From Dyadobacter fermentans DSM 18053 (GTDB lineage Bacteria > Bacteroidota > Bacteroidia > Cytophagales > Spirosomataceae): DNA of 64,000 bases. Below the pieces are notes generated by a model that saw only the letters and a program-made list of their open reading frames with translations, had not been told where the DNA came from and ran no database searches. Positions 51,141 through 59,896 of the stretch are shown here, piece after piece. A program made the translations under genes and the position numbers. Within the stretch, counting starts at the first letter, position 1. Every line of letters starts with the position of its first letter. The stretch is from NCBI RefSeq assembly GCF_000023125.1, contig NC_013037.1, forward strand, positions 3,348,001-3,412,000, read 5' to 3'.

Positions 51141-52571
51141 CTATTTGGCGGATTGAAAGCTGATGGTAAATGTAGTACCCACGCCGAGCTCCGATTGCAC
51201 TTCGATACGGCCATGATGCGCGTGAATAATGCTCATGGTCGTCGACAGGCCGATACCCATTCCGTTGTTTTTGCCGGTAAAGTAGGGTTCGAAGATCTTG
51301 TCCATGTGCTCCTCGCTGATGCCCGCGCCATTGTCGGTAAACATCACCTGGATCTGGTCGCCCTGGCTGCGGGTGGCGATGCGCAACACGCCCCGGTCCT
51401 CTTCCATCGCCTCGATGGCATTGGTAATGAGGTTAAGAAAAGCCATTTGCAACGAAACCTGATCAAGCGGCAACGCAAGTTCGTCGCTCGCGAATTCGTT
51501 CACGATCTGGATTCTTTTGAGCTGCACGCGGTCGAGCGCCGCATTAATGGCCTGGCTGAGCACCGAATGCACGGAGCTTTCGATCAGCTCGATGTCCTCC
51601 GAAGTGGATGGTTGCAGCAGCTGCGTAATGAGGTCGTTAATGCGCGTGCAGTTGCGTTTGATGATTTGTGTGTAAAACTTCTGGTCTTCGTCGGCCAGCT
51701 CCATTTCGAGCTGCTCGGCCGAGAGGTTCACATTCGTGAGCGGGTTGCGGACTTCGTGCGCAAGCATGCGTACGAGCCGACCGGTAACCGCCATTTTTTC
51801 TGAAAATAACCGCTCTTTTTCCGACTGCTTGCGCGCAGTCATATCATGCAATCGGCCCTGAATATACGGATGGTCGTCGTCCACTTCTACCGATGCCGAA
51901 AACAGGCAGTACCGCTTTTCGCCTTCCTTGTTGAGCAGACGTACCTCGTGGTCGTGAATGGGCTGCTCGGCAATGTCTTTCCAGAGTGATGCGAACAGCG
52001 GGTCCTCGACGAGCTCTGTAATCTTTTTTTCCTTCAACTGATCACCCGAATAGCCCGTCAGCTGGCTGGCGGCCTCGTTGAAATCGATGATATTGCCTTC
52101 GAGGTCACTGATGAACAGGAAATCGTTCGATTCCTCGAACACGCGCCGGTAGCGCCGCTCGCTATGCCGCAATGCTTTCAGCACCGAGGTGCGTTCCAGT
52201 GCGTAGCGGATGCTTCTTTCCAGCTTTTCGGCGTCGAGCTCGCTTTTGATCAGGTAATCGGCCGCTCCGAGGCGCAATGCTTCCACGGCGATCTTAGTAT
52301 CGCCTTTGCCGGTGAGCAGGATAATGGGCTCCTCGCATTCGAAGCTGCAAGCGAGTTCGATCAGGTCTATACCAGTGCTCTCACCGAGAAGGTAATCAAA
52401 TAGGTAAAGATCGAACTTGTTGTTGCGGATCTGTATTTCGGCTTCCTTGAAAGTGGCACACCAGGTAATATCGAATTTCCAGTTGACAAGGTCCTGAAAA
52501 TACTCCCGGGTCAGGAAATAGTCATCCTCATCATCATCAACCAAAAGTACCCGGATCAATTTATTGTTCAT
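51141..52571 (-). CDS. Hybrid histidine kinase: REC-PAS-HisKA-HATPase
   Basis: A 476-residue soluble kinase with an N-terminal receiver (about 1-120, LLVDDDEDD, Asp 59 in LYLFDYLLG), a PAS domain (about 140-255) and HisKA with His 272 (MLAHEVRNPLTNV). The HATPase has Asn in NLITNAIEAM, DNGAGIS and GMGIGLS. No membrane helices are present, so it senses cytoplasmic signals through PAS and through phosphorylation of its own receiver. It lies 21 bp downstream of the NtrC-type regulator gene, so it most likely phosphorylates that protein. The REC domain in front of a PAS kinase suggests a phosphorelay step. Confidence 0.92.
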   Translation of the reverse strand: MNNKLIRVLLVDDDEDDYFLTREYFQDLVNWKFDITWCATFKEAEIQIRNNKFDLYLFDYLLGESTGIDLIELACSFECEEPIILLTGKGDTKIAVEALRLGAADYLIKSELDAEKLERSIRYALERTSVLKALRHSERRYRRVFEESNDFLFISDLEGNIIDFNEAASQLTGYSGDQLKEKKITELVEDPLFASLWKDIAEQPIHDHEVRLLNKEGEKRYCLFSASVEVDDDHPYIQGRLHDMTARKQSEKERLFSEKMAVTGRLVRMLAHEVRNPLTNVNLSAEQLEMELADEDQKFYTQIIKRNCTRINDLITQLLQPSTSEDIELIESSVHSVLSQAINAALDRVQLKRIQIVNEFASDELALPLDQVSLQMAFLNLITNAIEAMEEDRGVLRIATRSQGDQIQVMFTDNGAGISEEHMDKIFEPYFTGKNNGMGIGLSTTMSIIHAHHGRIEVQSELGVGTTFTISFQSAK

Positions 52572-52592
52572 TCCTCGCTAGCCGTTCCGGTG

Positions 52593-54053
52593 TCAGATAT
52601 CAAATTGTTTCATTTTGTTATACAGCGTCTTCCTGTCGATGTTCAATAAACGAGCGGCTTTGCTCTTATTGAAATTAACATCCCGAAGCACCTGCATGAT
52701 CATATCGTATTCGGCTTCGTTGGCCACTGTTTTCAGGCTGGGCTTGGATTCCTCGCCATCGACATTGTCGGACAGCAGCGAAACTACCGAGCTTGCAGCC
52801 GGCGCCGGCTCGTCGTCCAGATCTTTCAAGCGCTTGTAGTTGACGATCTCGAACGGCAATGCCTTTTCCTCGATCAGTTCACCGTCGGAAAGTAGCGTCG
52901 CGCGCTTGATCACGTTTTTAAGCTCGCGCAGGTTACCCGGCCACGAGTAGTTGAGGAAATCGTTTTTGACCTCTTCCGAAAACCCTCTTACATTCTTGCC
53001 CAGTTCTGCATTGGTGTTTTCAAGGAATGCGCCTGCGAAGAGCATCAAATCGTCCTTGCGGTTCCGCAACGCCGGCACTTCGATCGTAAATTCGTTGAAA
53101 CGGTAATAAAGGTCTTCGCGGAATTTCCCGTTCCGCGCCGAATCGAGCAATCGCTCGTTACTCGCAACGATGATCCGCACGTCGAGGTCGATCTCTTTTG
53201 AGCCGCCGATGCGTCGCATTTTGCGTTCCTGCACCACGCGCAGCAACGCCACCTGGATTTCGTAGGAAAGGTTGGAAACCTCATCCAGAAACAGCGTACC
53301 GCCGTTTGCCAGCTCGAAATGCCCGATTTTGGTTTGCAATGCACCCGTAAATGAGCCTTTCTCATGCCCAAACAACTCGCTGCCAGCCAGTTCTTTCGAA
53401 ATAGCACCGCAGTCCATCGCTACAAACGGCATGTCTTTGCGTTTCGAGCGGTTGTGGATTTCCTGGGCGATCGCTTCCTTACCCGAGCCGCTCTCCCCGT
53501 AAATAATCACGCTGAAATTGGTCGGCGCAACCAGGTCCACTTGCCGGAAAAGGTTGTCGGAAACCTCGCTGTTGCCCATCACATAACCTGCCTTCGTGCG
53601 CGACTGGCTCTTGCGGGCAGGCTTGGGGGCCTCCGCCATGCCATCGGACGACGCCGGGGCAATGTAATGCTGTTCGTCGTTCTGAGCGGCTTCCGCGTCG
53701 GCGATTGCCTTCTTCACCGTCACGAGGATCTCGTCCGGGAAGAGGGGTTTTGTAATGTAATCGTATGCACCCAGTTTCATCACATTCACGGCCACCTTAA
53801 TGTCGGAATAGCCGGTGATGATCAGTACGGGTACGTTGGGTCTTTTGGATTTGATGGTCGTCAGCAGCTCGGTGCCTGTAATATCCCCGAGCCGGAAATC
53901 GGTCATGACCAGGTCCGGCGAAATGGACTCTATCAATGCCAGGCCGTCCTTACCATTCTGGGCAGTTTCTACTATAAAATCATTTTTTGACAAAAAACGC
54001 TTCAAAAGGAAGCAAATATCCGCTTCATCATCAACAACAACTATTTTTTTCAT
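52593..54053 (-). CDS. NtrC-family sigma-54-dependent response regulator
   Basis: A 486-residue regulator. The receiver (1-118) has DDE (8-10), phospho-Asp 52 (VMTDFRLGD) and Lys 102 (ITKPLFPD). The AAA+ domain has Walker A GESGSGKE (186-193), a sigma-54 loop reading GSFTGA (233-238, Ala replaced by Ser), Walker B TLFLDE and an Arg-finger region VPALRNRKDDLML. The C-terminal Fis HTH is KAARLLNIDRKTLYNKMKQFDI. A Pro/Lys-rich linker of ~40 residues joins receiver and AAA+. The gene lies 31 bp from rpoN and 21 bp from the kinase, consistent with one operon. Confidence 0.94.
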   Translation of the reverse strand: MKKIVVVDDEADICFLLKRFLSKNDFIVETAQNGKDGLALIESISPDLVMTDFRLGDITGTELLTTIKSKRPNVPVLIITGYSDIKVAVNVMKLGAYDYITKPLFPDEILVTVKKAIADAEAAQNDEQHYIAPASSDGMAEAPKPARKSQSRTKAGYVMGNSEVSDNLFRQVDLVAPTNFSVIIYGESGSGKEAIAQEIHNRSKRKDMPFVAMDCGAISKELAGSELFGHEKGSFTGALQTKIGHFELANGGTLFLDEVSNLSYEIQVALLRVVQERKMRRIGGSKEIDLDVRIIVASNERLLDSARNGKFREDLYYRFNEFTIEVPALRNRKDDLMLFAGAFLENTNAELGKNVRGFSEEVKNDFLNYSWPGNLRELKNVIKRATLLSDGELIEEKALPFEIVNYKRLKDLDDEPAPAASSVVSLLSDNVDGEESKPSLKTVANEAEYDMIMQVLRDVNFNKSKAARLLNIDRKTLYNKMKQFDI

Positions 54054-54084
54054 GCCGGGTACAAGGGCTTAACTTTGGTTTGCT

Positions 54085-55527
54085 TTAAATAGTAACTCTC
54101 AACCTCGCGGTAGGTATATTCAACTGCTCGCGGTACTTGGCCACGGTCCGTCGTGCAACGGAGTAGCCTTTCACTGCCAGCATATCTGTAATCTGTTGGT
54201 CATTATAAGGGTGCCGCTTGTCCTCTTCGCTGACAATCTCGCGGATCGCCTCCTGAATCTCGCGGTTCGAAACTTCGGTTCCGTCCTCATTGGTAACGCC
54301 TTCGGTGAACAAGTCTTTCAGCAGCACAATGCCGAATGGCGTCTGAACATATTTGTTGGTCGTTACCCTAGATACGGTAGAAATATCCATATCGATGATT
54401 TCCGCCACATCTTTCAAAATCATCGGGCGCAGCTTCTTGATGTCGCCGGTCTGGAAATAGTCGTATTGAAGTTTCACAATGGCTTTCAGCGTGTTCAGCA
54501 TCGTGTTTTCGCGCTGCTTGATGGCGTCGATAAACCACTTGGCCGAGTTCATTTTATTTTTCAGGAACTGGTTGGTGGCTTTGTCGCGCTTTTCTTCCGC
54601 CATTTGGGTGAATACCTTATTCAGCTTCAATGCAGGACTGTTGCCCCAGGTGAGCTGCACTTCGATCTCTCCGTCTTCGGTATACCAAAGCATGAAATCG
54701 GGCTTAATGCTTTCGTTCACGATGGCATCGTTCCGCAGGCCCGAGGCCGGTTTCGGGTTGAGCGTCGTGATGAGCTGTATGGCCTTTTTCAACGACTCCT
54801 CGTCCAGGCCGGTAATGCGCATAATCTTATCGTAGTTCCGCGAACCCAGTTCGTCGAATGCGTCGCACACGATCTTGTATGCCCATTTCCAGGTATCGTT
54901 CTGGTTATCCATCCGGTTGAGCTGGATGAGCAGACATTCCCGCAGGTCACTGGCCGCAATTCCAGGAGGATCGAGCTGTTGGATCACTTTCAGCATCGTG
55001 TTCACTTCGTCGGTATCGATAAACATGCTGTTCGCAAATGAAATATCGTCCGCAATTACATCGCTTTCGCGCCGGAGGAACCCGTCTTCATCCAGTGAAT
55101 CGAGGATGAAGTCGGCGATTAGTTGCTGACGCTCATCCAATTGCAGAAAGTGTACCTGCTGTTTGAGGTCATCCCGGAACGAAATGGCCTCCACCATCGG
55201 CCGGGTGTAAAGTTCGTTATCGGCCGACTGGTTGTTTGCATAAGTTTTGTAGTCGGGAATATCATCGTCACGGAACTCATCCCAGTCATAATAGTCCTGA
55301 ACGGTATTATCGTCGCCACCCGATGAAATATCCGCATCATCGAACTCTTCGGGCGCTTCCTCAGACGTACTATCCTCTTTCCCTTCTTCCAGTATCGGAT
55401 TTTCTTCCAGCTCCTCCTTAATCCTTTGTTCAAGCTCCATTGTAGTCAGGTGCAGTAAATTCAGCATCTGAATTTGCAAGGGAGAGTATTTTAAAGTCTG
55501 TCTCTGCGTCTGCGTCTGTCTTTGCAT
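54085..55527 (-). CDS. rpoN: RNA polymerase sigma-54 factor RpoN
   Basis: A 480-residue sigma-54. Region I (about 1-50) is Gln-rich with QTLKYSPLQIQMLNLLHLTTMELEQRI, the part that contacts activators and blocks open-complex formation. An acidic region II (about 50-110) follows, then the core-binding domain. The RpoN box ARRTVAKYRE is at 458-467, where it reads the -24 GG. It is followed by the NtrC-type regulator and its kinase; together with the activator at 29.2 kb this gives two sigma-54 activators in the window. A -24/-12 element lies 1.3 kb upstream on the other strand. Confidence 0.96.
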   Translation of the reverse strand: MQRQTQTQRQTLKYSPLQIQMLNLLHLTTMELEQRIKEELEENPILEEGKEDSTSEEAPEEFDDADISSGGDDNTVQDYYDWDEFRDDDIPDYKTYANNQSADNELYTRPMVEAISFRDDLKQQVHFLQLDERQQLIADFILDSLDEDGFLRRESDVIADDISFANSMFIDTDEVNTMLKVIQQLDPPGIAASDLRECLLIQLNRMDNQNDTWKWAYKIVCDAFDELGSRNYDKIMRITGLDEESLKKAIQLITTLNPKPASGLRNDAIVNESIKPDFMLWYTEDGEIEVQLTWGNSPALKLNKVFTQMAEEKRDKATNQFLKNKMNSAKWFIDAIKQRENTMLNTLKAIVKLQYDYFQTGDIKKLRPMILKDVAEIIDMDISTVSRVTTNKYVQTPFGIVLLKDLFTEGVTNEDGTEVSNREIQEAIREIVSEEDKRHPYNDQQITDMLAVKGYSVARRTVAKYREQLNIPTARLRVTI

Positions 55528-55951
55528 ATAGCAACTAAGGGTAAAATTGATATTCTCTTGGTGCTTTAAATTTACGACTCTTTATCTAATGTTGACTCAA
55601 CGAAAAGCCGCCTGGCCGAAGATTGCGTAGTTATTTCCACATACTGAGTATTATAATTCAGAATGTAGAGCGAATCCACATTCATGAAACCTTTTACCAG
55701 CGCTCGAACCCGTTTTTCCTCGCACCGGTTACACTTTCGTTCTGCCGTCCGGACAGGGCGGAGCTGCCTCCGCGACACGATCCGAACGTCTTGCCATCTC
55801 ATTGAAAATCAAAAGAAATCGGCATTTCCTATGCTCCGGTCGTGCCATTGGCTTTCTTACTCTGACACATTCGGGAAGCACCGGCGGCGGCATTTGCCCA
55901 TAGAAAATTCACTATACGAAATGCAAAACCCTTGCCCGCCTGTATACGACA
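55528..55951. other. Non-coding region upstream of rpoN
   Basis: I see no credible gene in this 424-bp stretch. The open frames crossing it lack recognisable products, family motifs or promoter support. TAAATTTA on the minus strand about 45 bp upstream of rpoN is a poor -7 candidate. A TGGCCGAAGATTGC string resembles sigma-54 boxes but has the wrong spacing. Confidence 0.5.
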
Positions 55952-55975
55952 AAACCCTCCGGTTACAGAGGGTTT
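55952..55975 (-). terminator. Terminator of the small envelope-protein genes
   Basis: AAACCCTC (55952-55959) pairs with GAGGGTTT (55968-55975) around an 8-nt loop. On the minus strand the stem ends in TTTT, a short U tract. It lies 23 bp after the stop of the 101-residue gene. Confidence 0.65.
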
Positions 55976-55998
55976 GCCTTATATCAGATATTCGCCGT

Positions 55999-56304
55999 TC
56001 AGGCCGGCTGCACTGGCTTGTCTTCGGTCGCGTTTTTGACCCAGTACAAACCTTTCAACAGCAGCTCGCGGCCTTCTTCGGCCCCGTATTTCATAATGAC
56101 CTTCTCCACAAGCAGCGGGGCCACCAGGTTGAGTGGCGTAGGCAGGCGTTTCAGAAACGTGCGCCCGAGCAGGGCACCCACACCTATTTCCACGCCGCGG
56201 CCTGCGACTCCGCCCGGCCCGGCGGCCATCAGATCTTTGAAATAACCGACCGTTCCGGAAACCGTTGGCTTCCGTGATGTTGCCGGATCAGTTGCGGGTT
56301 CCAT
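55999..56304 (-). CDS. Small hypothetical protein (101 aa)
   Basis: I do not recognise a family. The protein has an N-terminal polar segment, then a glycine-rich amphipathic stretch (AAGPGGVAGRGVEIGVGALL) and a hydrophobic helix (TPLNLVAPLLVEKVIMKYGAEE). The C-terminus is charged (KNATEDKPVQPA). There is no clear signal peptide. It lies 11 bp downstream of a YtxH-type gene and before a terminator, so the two form one unit. A peripheral or integral inner-membrane stress protein is a fair guess (inference). Confidence 0.75.
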   Translation of the reverse strand: MEPATDPATSRKPTVSGTVGYFKDLMAAGPGGVAGRGVEIGVGALLGRTFLKRLPTPLNLVAPLLVEKVIMKYGAEEGRELLLKGLYWVKNATEDKPVQPA

Positions 56305-56315
56305 GGCAGCGCGAC

Positions 56316-56600
56316 TTAAATGTTTCCTACCTGATGACGGGCCGAATCCACATATTCTTCGGCTTTACCAGCCGCTTCGTTTGCGTATGCTTTGCCTTCC
56401 TCTTTAAGACCGGCGGCTGCATTGGCTGCCTTTTCCTTGCTTTTTTCAAGGGCGGCGATCAGGTCTCCGGCTAGGTTGTTCGTTTTCTTTTTCAGCTTTT
56501 TGAAAGTCCTTTTGCTGTCTTCCGGGGCGATGAGCAGGCCGATTACAGCACCGGCTACCGCAGCTGTCACTATTCCTAAGATGATTTTGTTCGTCGACAT
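56316..56600 (-). CDS. YtxH-domain membrane protein
   Basis: A 94-residue YtxH-family protein. A single glycine-rich TM helix (about 5-25: IILGIVTAAVAGAVIGLLIA) is followed by PEDSKRTFKKLKKKTNN and an alanine- and lysine-rich amphipathic helix (LIAALEKSKEKAANAAAGLK). YtxH proteins are often induced by general stress, but their molecular role is unknown. The gene reads towards the 101-residue gene on the minus strand. Its upstream region is 376 bp and is shared with the divergent response regulator. Confidence 0.85.
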   Translation of the reverse strand: MSTNKIILGIVTAAVAGAVIGLLIAPEDSKRTFKKLKKKTNNLAGDLIAALEKSKEKAANAAAGLKEEGKAYANEAAGKAEEYVDSARHQVGNI

Positions 56601-56976
56601 AATTTACTGGATTTTAATGTTGATCTTTCCTTTTCCCCAAATCCGTCGAAAATCCTGTACCAGCGCAGCGAGGCCATTTTGACAACTCACACAAATACCT
56701 GTTAATGAGCATATTATTAGTGAATTTAATTTTTACAAAATCATGCACTCCCCAGACGGCACTGTAAAAAATGCGCCCTAAACGGTGTAAAAATGTTACA
56801 TCCCGCTCCTCGCCGGAGCCTCGAAAATGTGCCCGAAAATACTTTTTTGAAATAGCAAATGGCAGGATTATTGCCTAGTCAACCCAAAGGTTAGTTCGTA
56901 ATCCCAACGCTGCTTGAAAGCGCCGGAAAATACCTCCACTACCGATGGCTGAAATTATTACTTCTCACACAGCGCT
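56601..56976. other. 376-bp divergent region between YtxH gene and response regulator gene
   Basis: No gene is supported here. The region holds a strong -24/-12 sigma-54 element for the plus-strand regulator (56860-56875). A palindromic CTCCTCGCCGGAG-like stretch (about 56807-56820) resembles, but does not match, the hairpin family seen elsewhere. I did not find a TAnnTTTG promoter for the minus-strand YtxH gene. Confidence 0.5.
56860..56875 (+). promoter_or_regulatory. Sigma-54 -24/-12 promoter upstream of a response regulator gene
   Basis: TGGCAGGATTATTGCC matches the consensus TGGCAC-N5-TTGCW, with GG and GC separated by exactly 10 nt, as sigma-54 requires. It lies 101 bp before the ATG at 56977, in an intergenic region, and within 1.4 kb of rpoN and its activator genes. 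Confidence 0.7.
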
Positions 56977-57354
56977 ATGAAAATTGTTATTATCGAAGAT
57001 GAAAGGGATTTGGGAGTGTTGATGCGCAATTTTCTAGTAAGACAACTGAATATTAAAACACCGGAGGGATCGATCCGGGTGGTGGCTTCATTAACGGAGG
57101 GTCTCGATTGTGTCAGGGAGATGAATCCCGATTGGATATTCATAGACAATAACTTACCCGACGGAAAGGGCGTAGAGGCGATCCGCCAGTTGCGCGATGT
57201 ACACCCTGGCAAACCTGCAAAAGTGGTGATGATGAGCGCCATGACCAACTTAAGAGAAGAGGCATTCAGAAACGGGGCCGACTACTTCCTGGACAAACCG
57301 ATCAGTTTTGTCGAAGTCAAGAATATCTTCACAAAACTCACCGGCGATATCTGA
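56977..57354 (+). CDS. Single-domain response regulator
   Basis: A 125-residue receiver-only protein. Acidic residues EDE (8-10), the phospho-Asp in WIFIDNNLPDG (about Asp 49), a Ser/Thr in MMSAMTNL and Lys in FLDKPISF (about 108) are all in place, so it should be phosphorylated. It has no output domain, so it would act by binding another protein or as a phosphate shuttle. A sigma-54 promoter lies upstream, so it may be a target and feedback arm of the RpoN/NtrC/kinase set encoded next door (inference). Confidence 0.9.
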   Translation: MKIVIIEDERDLGVLMRNFLVRQLNIKTPEGSIRVVASLTEGLDCVREMNPDWIFIDNNLPDGKGVEAIRQLRDVHPGKPAKVVMMSAMTNLREEAFRNGADYFLDKPISFVEVKNIFTKLTGDI

Positions 57355-57479
57355 AACGCGATTATCTGGCATTGATTAAAATAGTGGAAAAACTTTCATC
57401 AGTTGGGGATTTCACCTTGCCTGCCGTGGAAAATTTTGCTCAAAACGTGTTATTTGGACAGTTTAGTCGAGGTTAACTT

Positions 57480-59756
57480 CTAAAACAGGATCGGACATTT
57501 GGTTCCCGATCGGCCCCTGCTGCCCGGCATCCGGACCTTCTGACTGTGGTAACGCACACGCTTCTTTTTAACGGCCGGCACCTTCTTCTTCTCATAAGGC
57601 ACCAGTTTGAAGTCATATTCAGGGATAAAGTAATCTTCCTTGTATTCGGCCACGGGCAGTGGCATGTAATGCCTCCCCGGGAAAGTCAGTACGTCATATT
57701 CGTAATCATAGAGATAGATCGTCACAAAACCGTCACGGCTGTATTTAATGCCGATATCGGAAAACGGGCTGTTTTCGTCGGACGACGCCACCAGCCGCAT
57801 CATTTCCTTCTGCTTGCCTTTCACCAGCACCGACATATTGTATTGAAAAACCCGGTGCAGCGAGTCGATCTGGAGCGCGACGCCGAGGTAGTATTTGGCA
57901 TCTTTGAGGCGCTCCTGGCCTGCGTACATCACCGCAGTGTTGTTCAGCGCGCTTTTGTCCTGATAGCTCTGGTAACTTAGTTTGGCATCGTCGTACCGCT
58001 CCATGTACCGATACACATTGCCCTGGTTCACATTGTAAAACTTGCGTCCCGGCGCGGCGTCCATCGCGAGCTTAAAGTCCTCAAACGCACCGTCGTACCG
58101 CGTGTTCGCTTCGTTCACCTGGTGTTTCTGGTCATGCCGGTTACCGATATATGCCTGAACGATCCCGTGATTATTATGCAGGAAAGGCAGCTCCGGCTTC
58201 TCGCGCACGAGGCTGTCGAACACCGCCATCGACTTGTCGAGCTGGTCGTTTTCAAGCAATGCAATGCCCCAGCCATTCTGCGCATTTACGTTGGACGGAT
58301 TGAGCGACACTGCCTTTTTAAACACCTGATACCCTTTTTTGTACATATCAAAATGCAGTAGCAGGTTGCCGTAATTGCTCCACATCAGGTCGTAACCCTG
58401 TTCATATTGCAGCGCCCTGGCCAGGTATTGCCCCGCTTCGGAATACCGCTTCGAATCGATCATGATGCCGCTCAGCCCGGCCAGCGCCTCGTAGCGCGCG
58501 GGGTCGAGTTTGATCGCTTTCTGGAAATCCTCCTGAGCCTGGGAGGTTTGTTTGAGATAGTATTCGGAAAAAGCTTTGGTTACGAACAGGTCCGCGAAGA
58601 ACTTATTGTCCTCGTTCAGCGCCTTCTCGCCCTTCTTGAAATCCCGCAATGCGAGGTCGTACTTTTTCTGCCCGTAGTAAGCGACCGCCCGGCCCAGGTA
58701 AGCCGGCAGGTAGGTAGAATCTTTCTTGATCACCCGGTCGAAAAGGTTGAAGGCCGTCTGGTACTCGTGTTTGGACAAATGCGTGTTCGCGATGCCCGAT
58801 TGCAGCGCGGGCGTTTCCCTTTTCAGCGTCGAGGCGAGCTTATAGTACCGCTGCGCCTCGCCGGTTTGTTGCAGGCCGTAGCTCGAATGCGCCATACCCA
58901 GGTAGGCGTCGCCGCGGAATGTGCGGTCGTCGGTTTCGAGGTATTTTTCAAAAACGGCTTTCGCCATGCCGAACTGGTTGAGCGAAAGCAATGCATTGGC
59001 GTAGCGGATCTGCGCTTTTGGGTGCGTGCGGGCCACCTTCTCGAAATCCTTCACGGCGCGTTTCTCATTGCCGGTCCGCATCAGGATATCGCCTCGTTGA
59101 AGGCGGTATGCCATTTCGTCCTTTTGCCGGATCGCCGTGGTGATCTCGGCCACGGCCTCTTCCATGCGCCCGCCGTATTTGTGCACCATCCCGATGTTGA
59201 AGTTCCATTTCCCGCCGGTGCTTTTGGCCGAATTGTCACTGGCAAATTGCTCCGCCTCCTGGAATTTTTTCTGCCTTGCTAATGCAACAAGCGTGTTCAG
59301 CTTAGCCTCCGAACTCCCCGGCGATTGTCCGAAATCGTTCCTGGCCGCATCGAATTTCCCCGAAAGCAATGCAAAAAGCCCGCGGTTGTAATGCATTTGC
59401 TGGTCCGACTCGCCGAAATCCAGCGCTTCCATGATGTGCAACGCCTTTTGGTAATTGCCTGAAAGCGCCAGGATCACTGCCTCATTATTCATTCGCTGAG
59501 CGGAATCGGACGATTGGAATGCCTGCTTATGGTAGAGGGCGTATGCCGCCTGAAGGTTACGGATGCCGCGCTGATATTTCTCGTCGCGGAGCAACGCAGG
59601 ATTATTATCCTCGAATGACTTGTTGAACGTAGGTAGAAGTTCTTTTACAATCCGCTGGCACTCACTAAAATCCTGCGCTGACAAAGGCTGGGGCGATAAC
59701 GCCTTCAACATCAGCAACATACCTGTCAATACAAGTAAGCGGATTTTCTGTACCAT
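57480..59756 (-). CDS. Large periplasmic TPR-repeat protein
   Basis: A 758-residue protein with a signal peptide (about 1-28). The start at 59756 (MVQKIRLLVLTGMLLMLKAL) is preferred over one 9 residues upstream. Fifteen or so TPR units follow; clear ones include YLGRAVAYYGQKKYDLALRD, AKAFSEYYLKQTSQAQEDFQ-type helices and AGLSGIMIDSKRYSEAGQYL. A non-repeat C-terminal domain is basic and Tyr-rich (PFSDIGIKYSRDGFVTIYLY), ending in KVRMPGSRGRSG. It probably scaffolds a periplasmic or outer-membrane assembly. No specific partner can be named. Confidence 0.85.
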   Translation of the reverse strand: MVQKIRLLVLTGMLLMLKALSPQPLSAQDFSECQRIVKELLPTFNKSFEDNNPALLRDEKYQRGIRNLQAAYALYHKQAFQSSDSAQRMNNEAVILALSGNYQKALHIMEALDFGESDQQMHYNRGLFALLSGKFDAARNDFGQSPGSSEAKLNTLVALARQKKFQEAEQFASDNSAKSTGGKWNFNIGMVHKYGGRMEEAVAEITTAIRQKDEMAYRLQRGDILMRTGNEKRAVKDFEKVARTHPKAQIRYANALLSLNQFGMAKAVFEKYLETDDRTFRGDAYLGMAHSSYGLQQTGEAQRYYKLASTLKRETPALQSGIANTHLSKHEYQTAFNLFDRVIKKDSTYLPAYLGRAVAYYGQKKYDLALRDFKKGEKALNEDNKFFADLFVTKAFSEYYLKQTSQAQEDFQKAIKLDPARYEALAGLSGIMIDSKRYSEAGQYLARALQYEQGYDLMWSNYGNLLLHFDMYKKGYQVFKKAVSLNPSNVNAQNGWGIALLENDQLDKSMAVFDSLVREKPELPFLHNNHGIVQAYIGNRHDQKHQVNEANTRYDGAFEDFKLAMDAAPGRKFYNVNQGNVYRYMERYDDAKLSYQSYQDKSALNNTAVMYAGQERLKDAKYYLGVALQIDSLHRVFQYNMSVLVKGKQKEMMRLVASSDENSPFSDIGIKYSRDGFVTIYLYDYEYDVLTFPGRHYMPLPVAEYKEDYFIPEYDFKLVPYEKKKVPAVKKKRVRYHSQKVRMPGSRGRSGTKCPILF

Positions 59757-59896
59757 GGGGGTGCTTAATGGTTCAAAAGCCACTAACCTACAAGTAATCA
59801 GGGAAATTTACAATTATTGCTATGACCGTTTGCTAAATTTCAATTAAAATATAATTTTTTGAATAAATAACATCATTTTAAGTAAACCATCGGTGA

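Noticed and set aside
55572..55802. A 76-residue minus-strand frame upstream of rpoN.
   Set aside because: No family resemblance, a residue mix typical of translated non-coding DNA, and no supporting start context.
55684..56277. A 197-residue plus-strand frame crossing into the small envelope-protein gene.
   Set aside because: It is largely the antisense of the 101-residue gene and has no recognisable motifs.
56805..56822. GC-rich near-palindrome near 56.8 kb as a further copy of the hairpin family.
   Set aside because: No CCTGTTTATAG tail is next to it in either orientation and the arms do not pair well.
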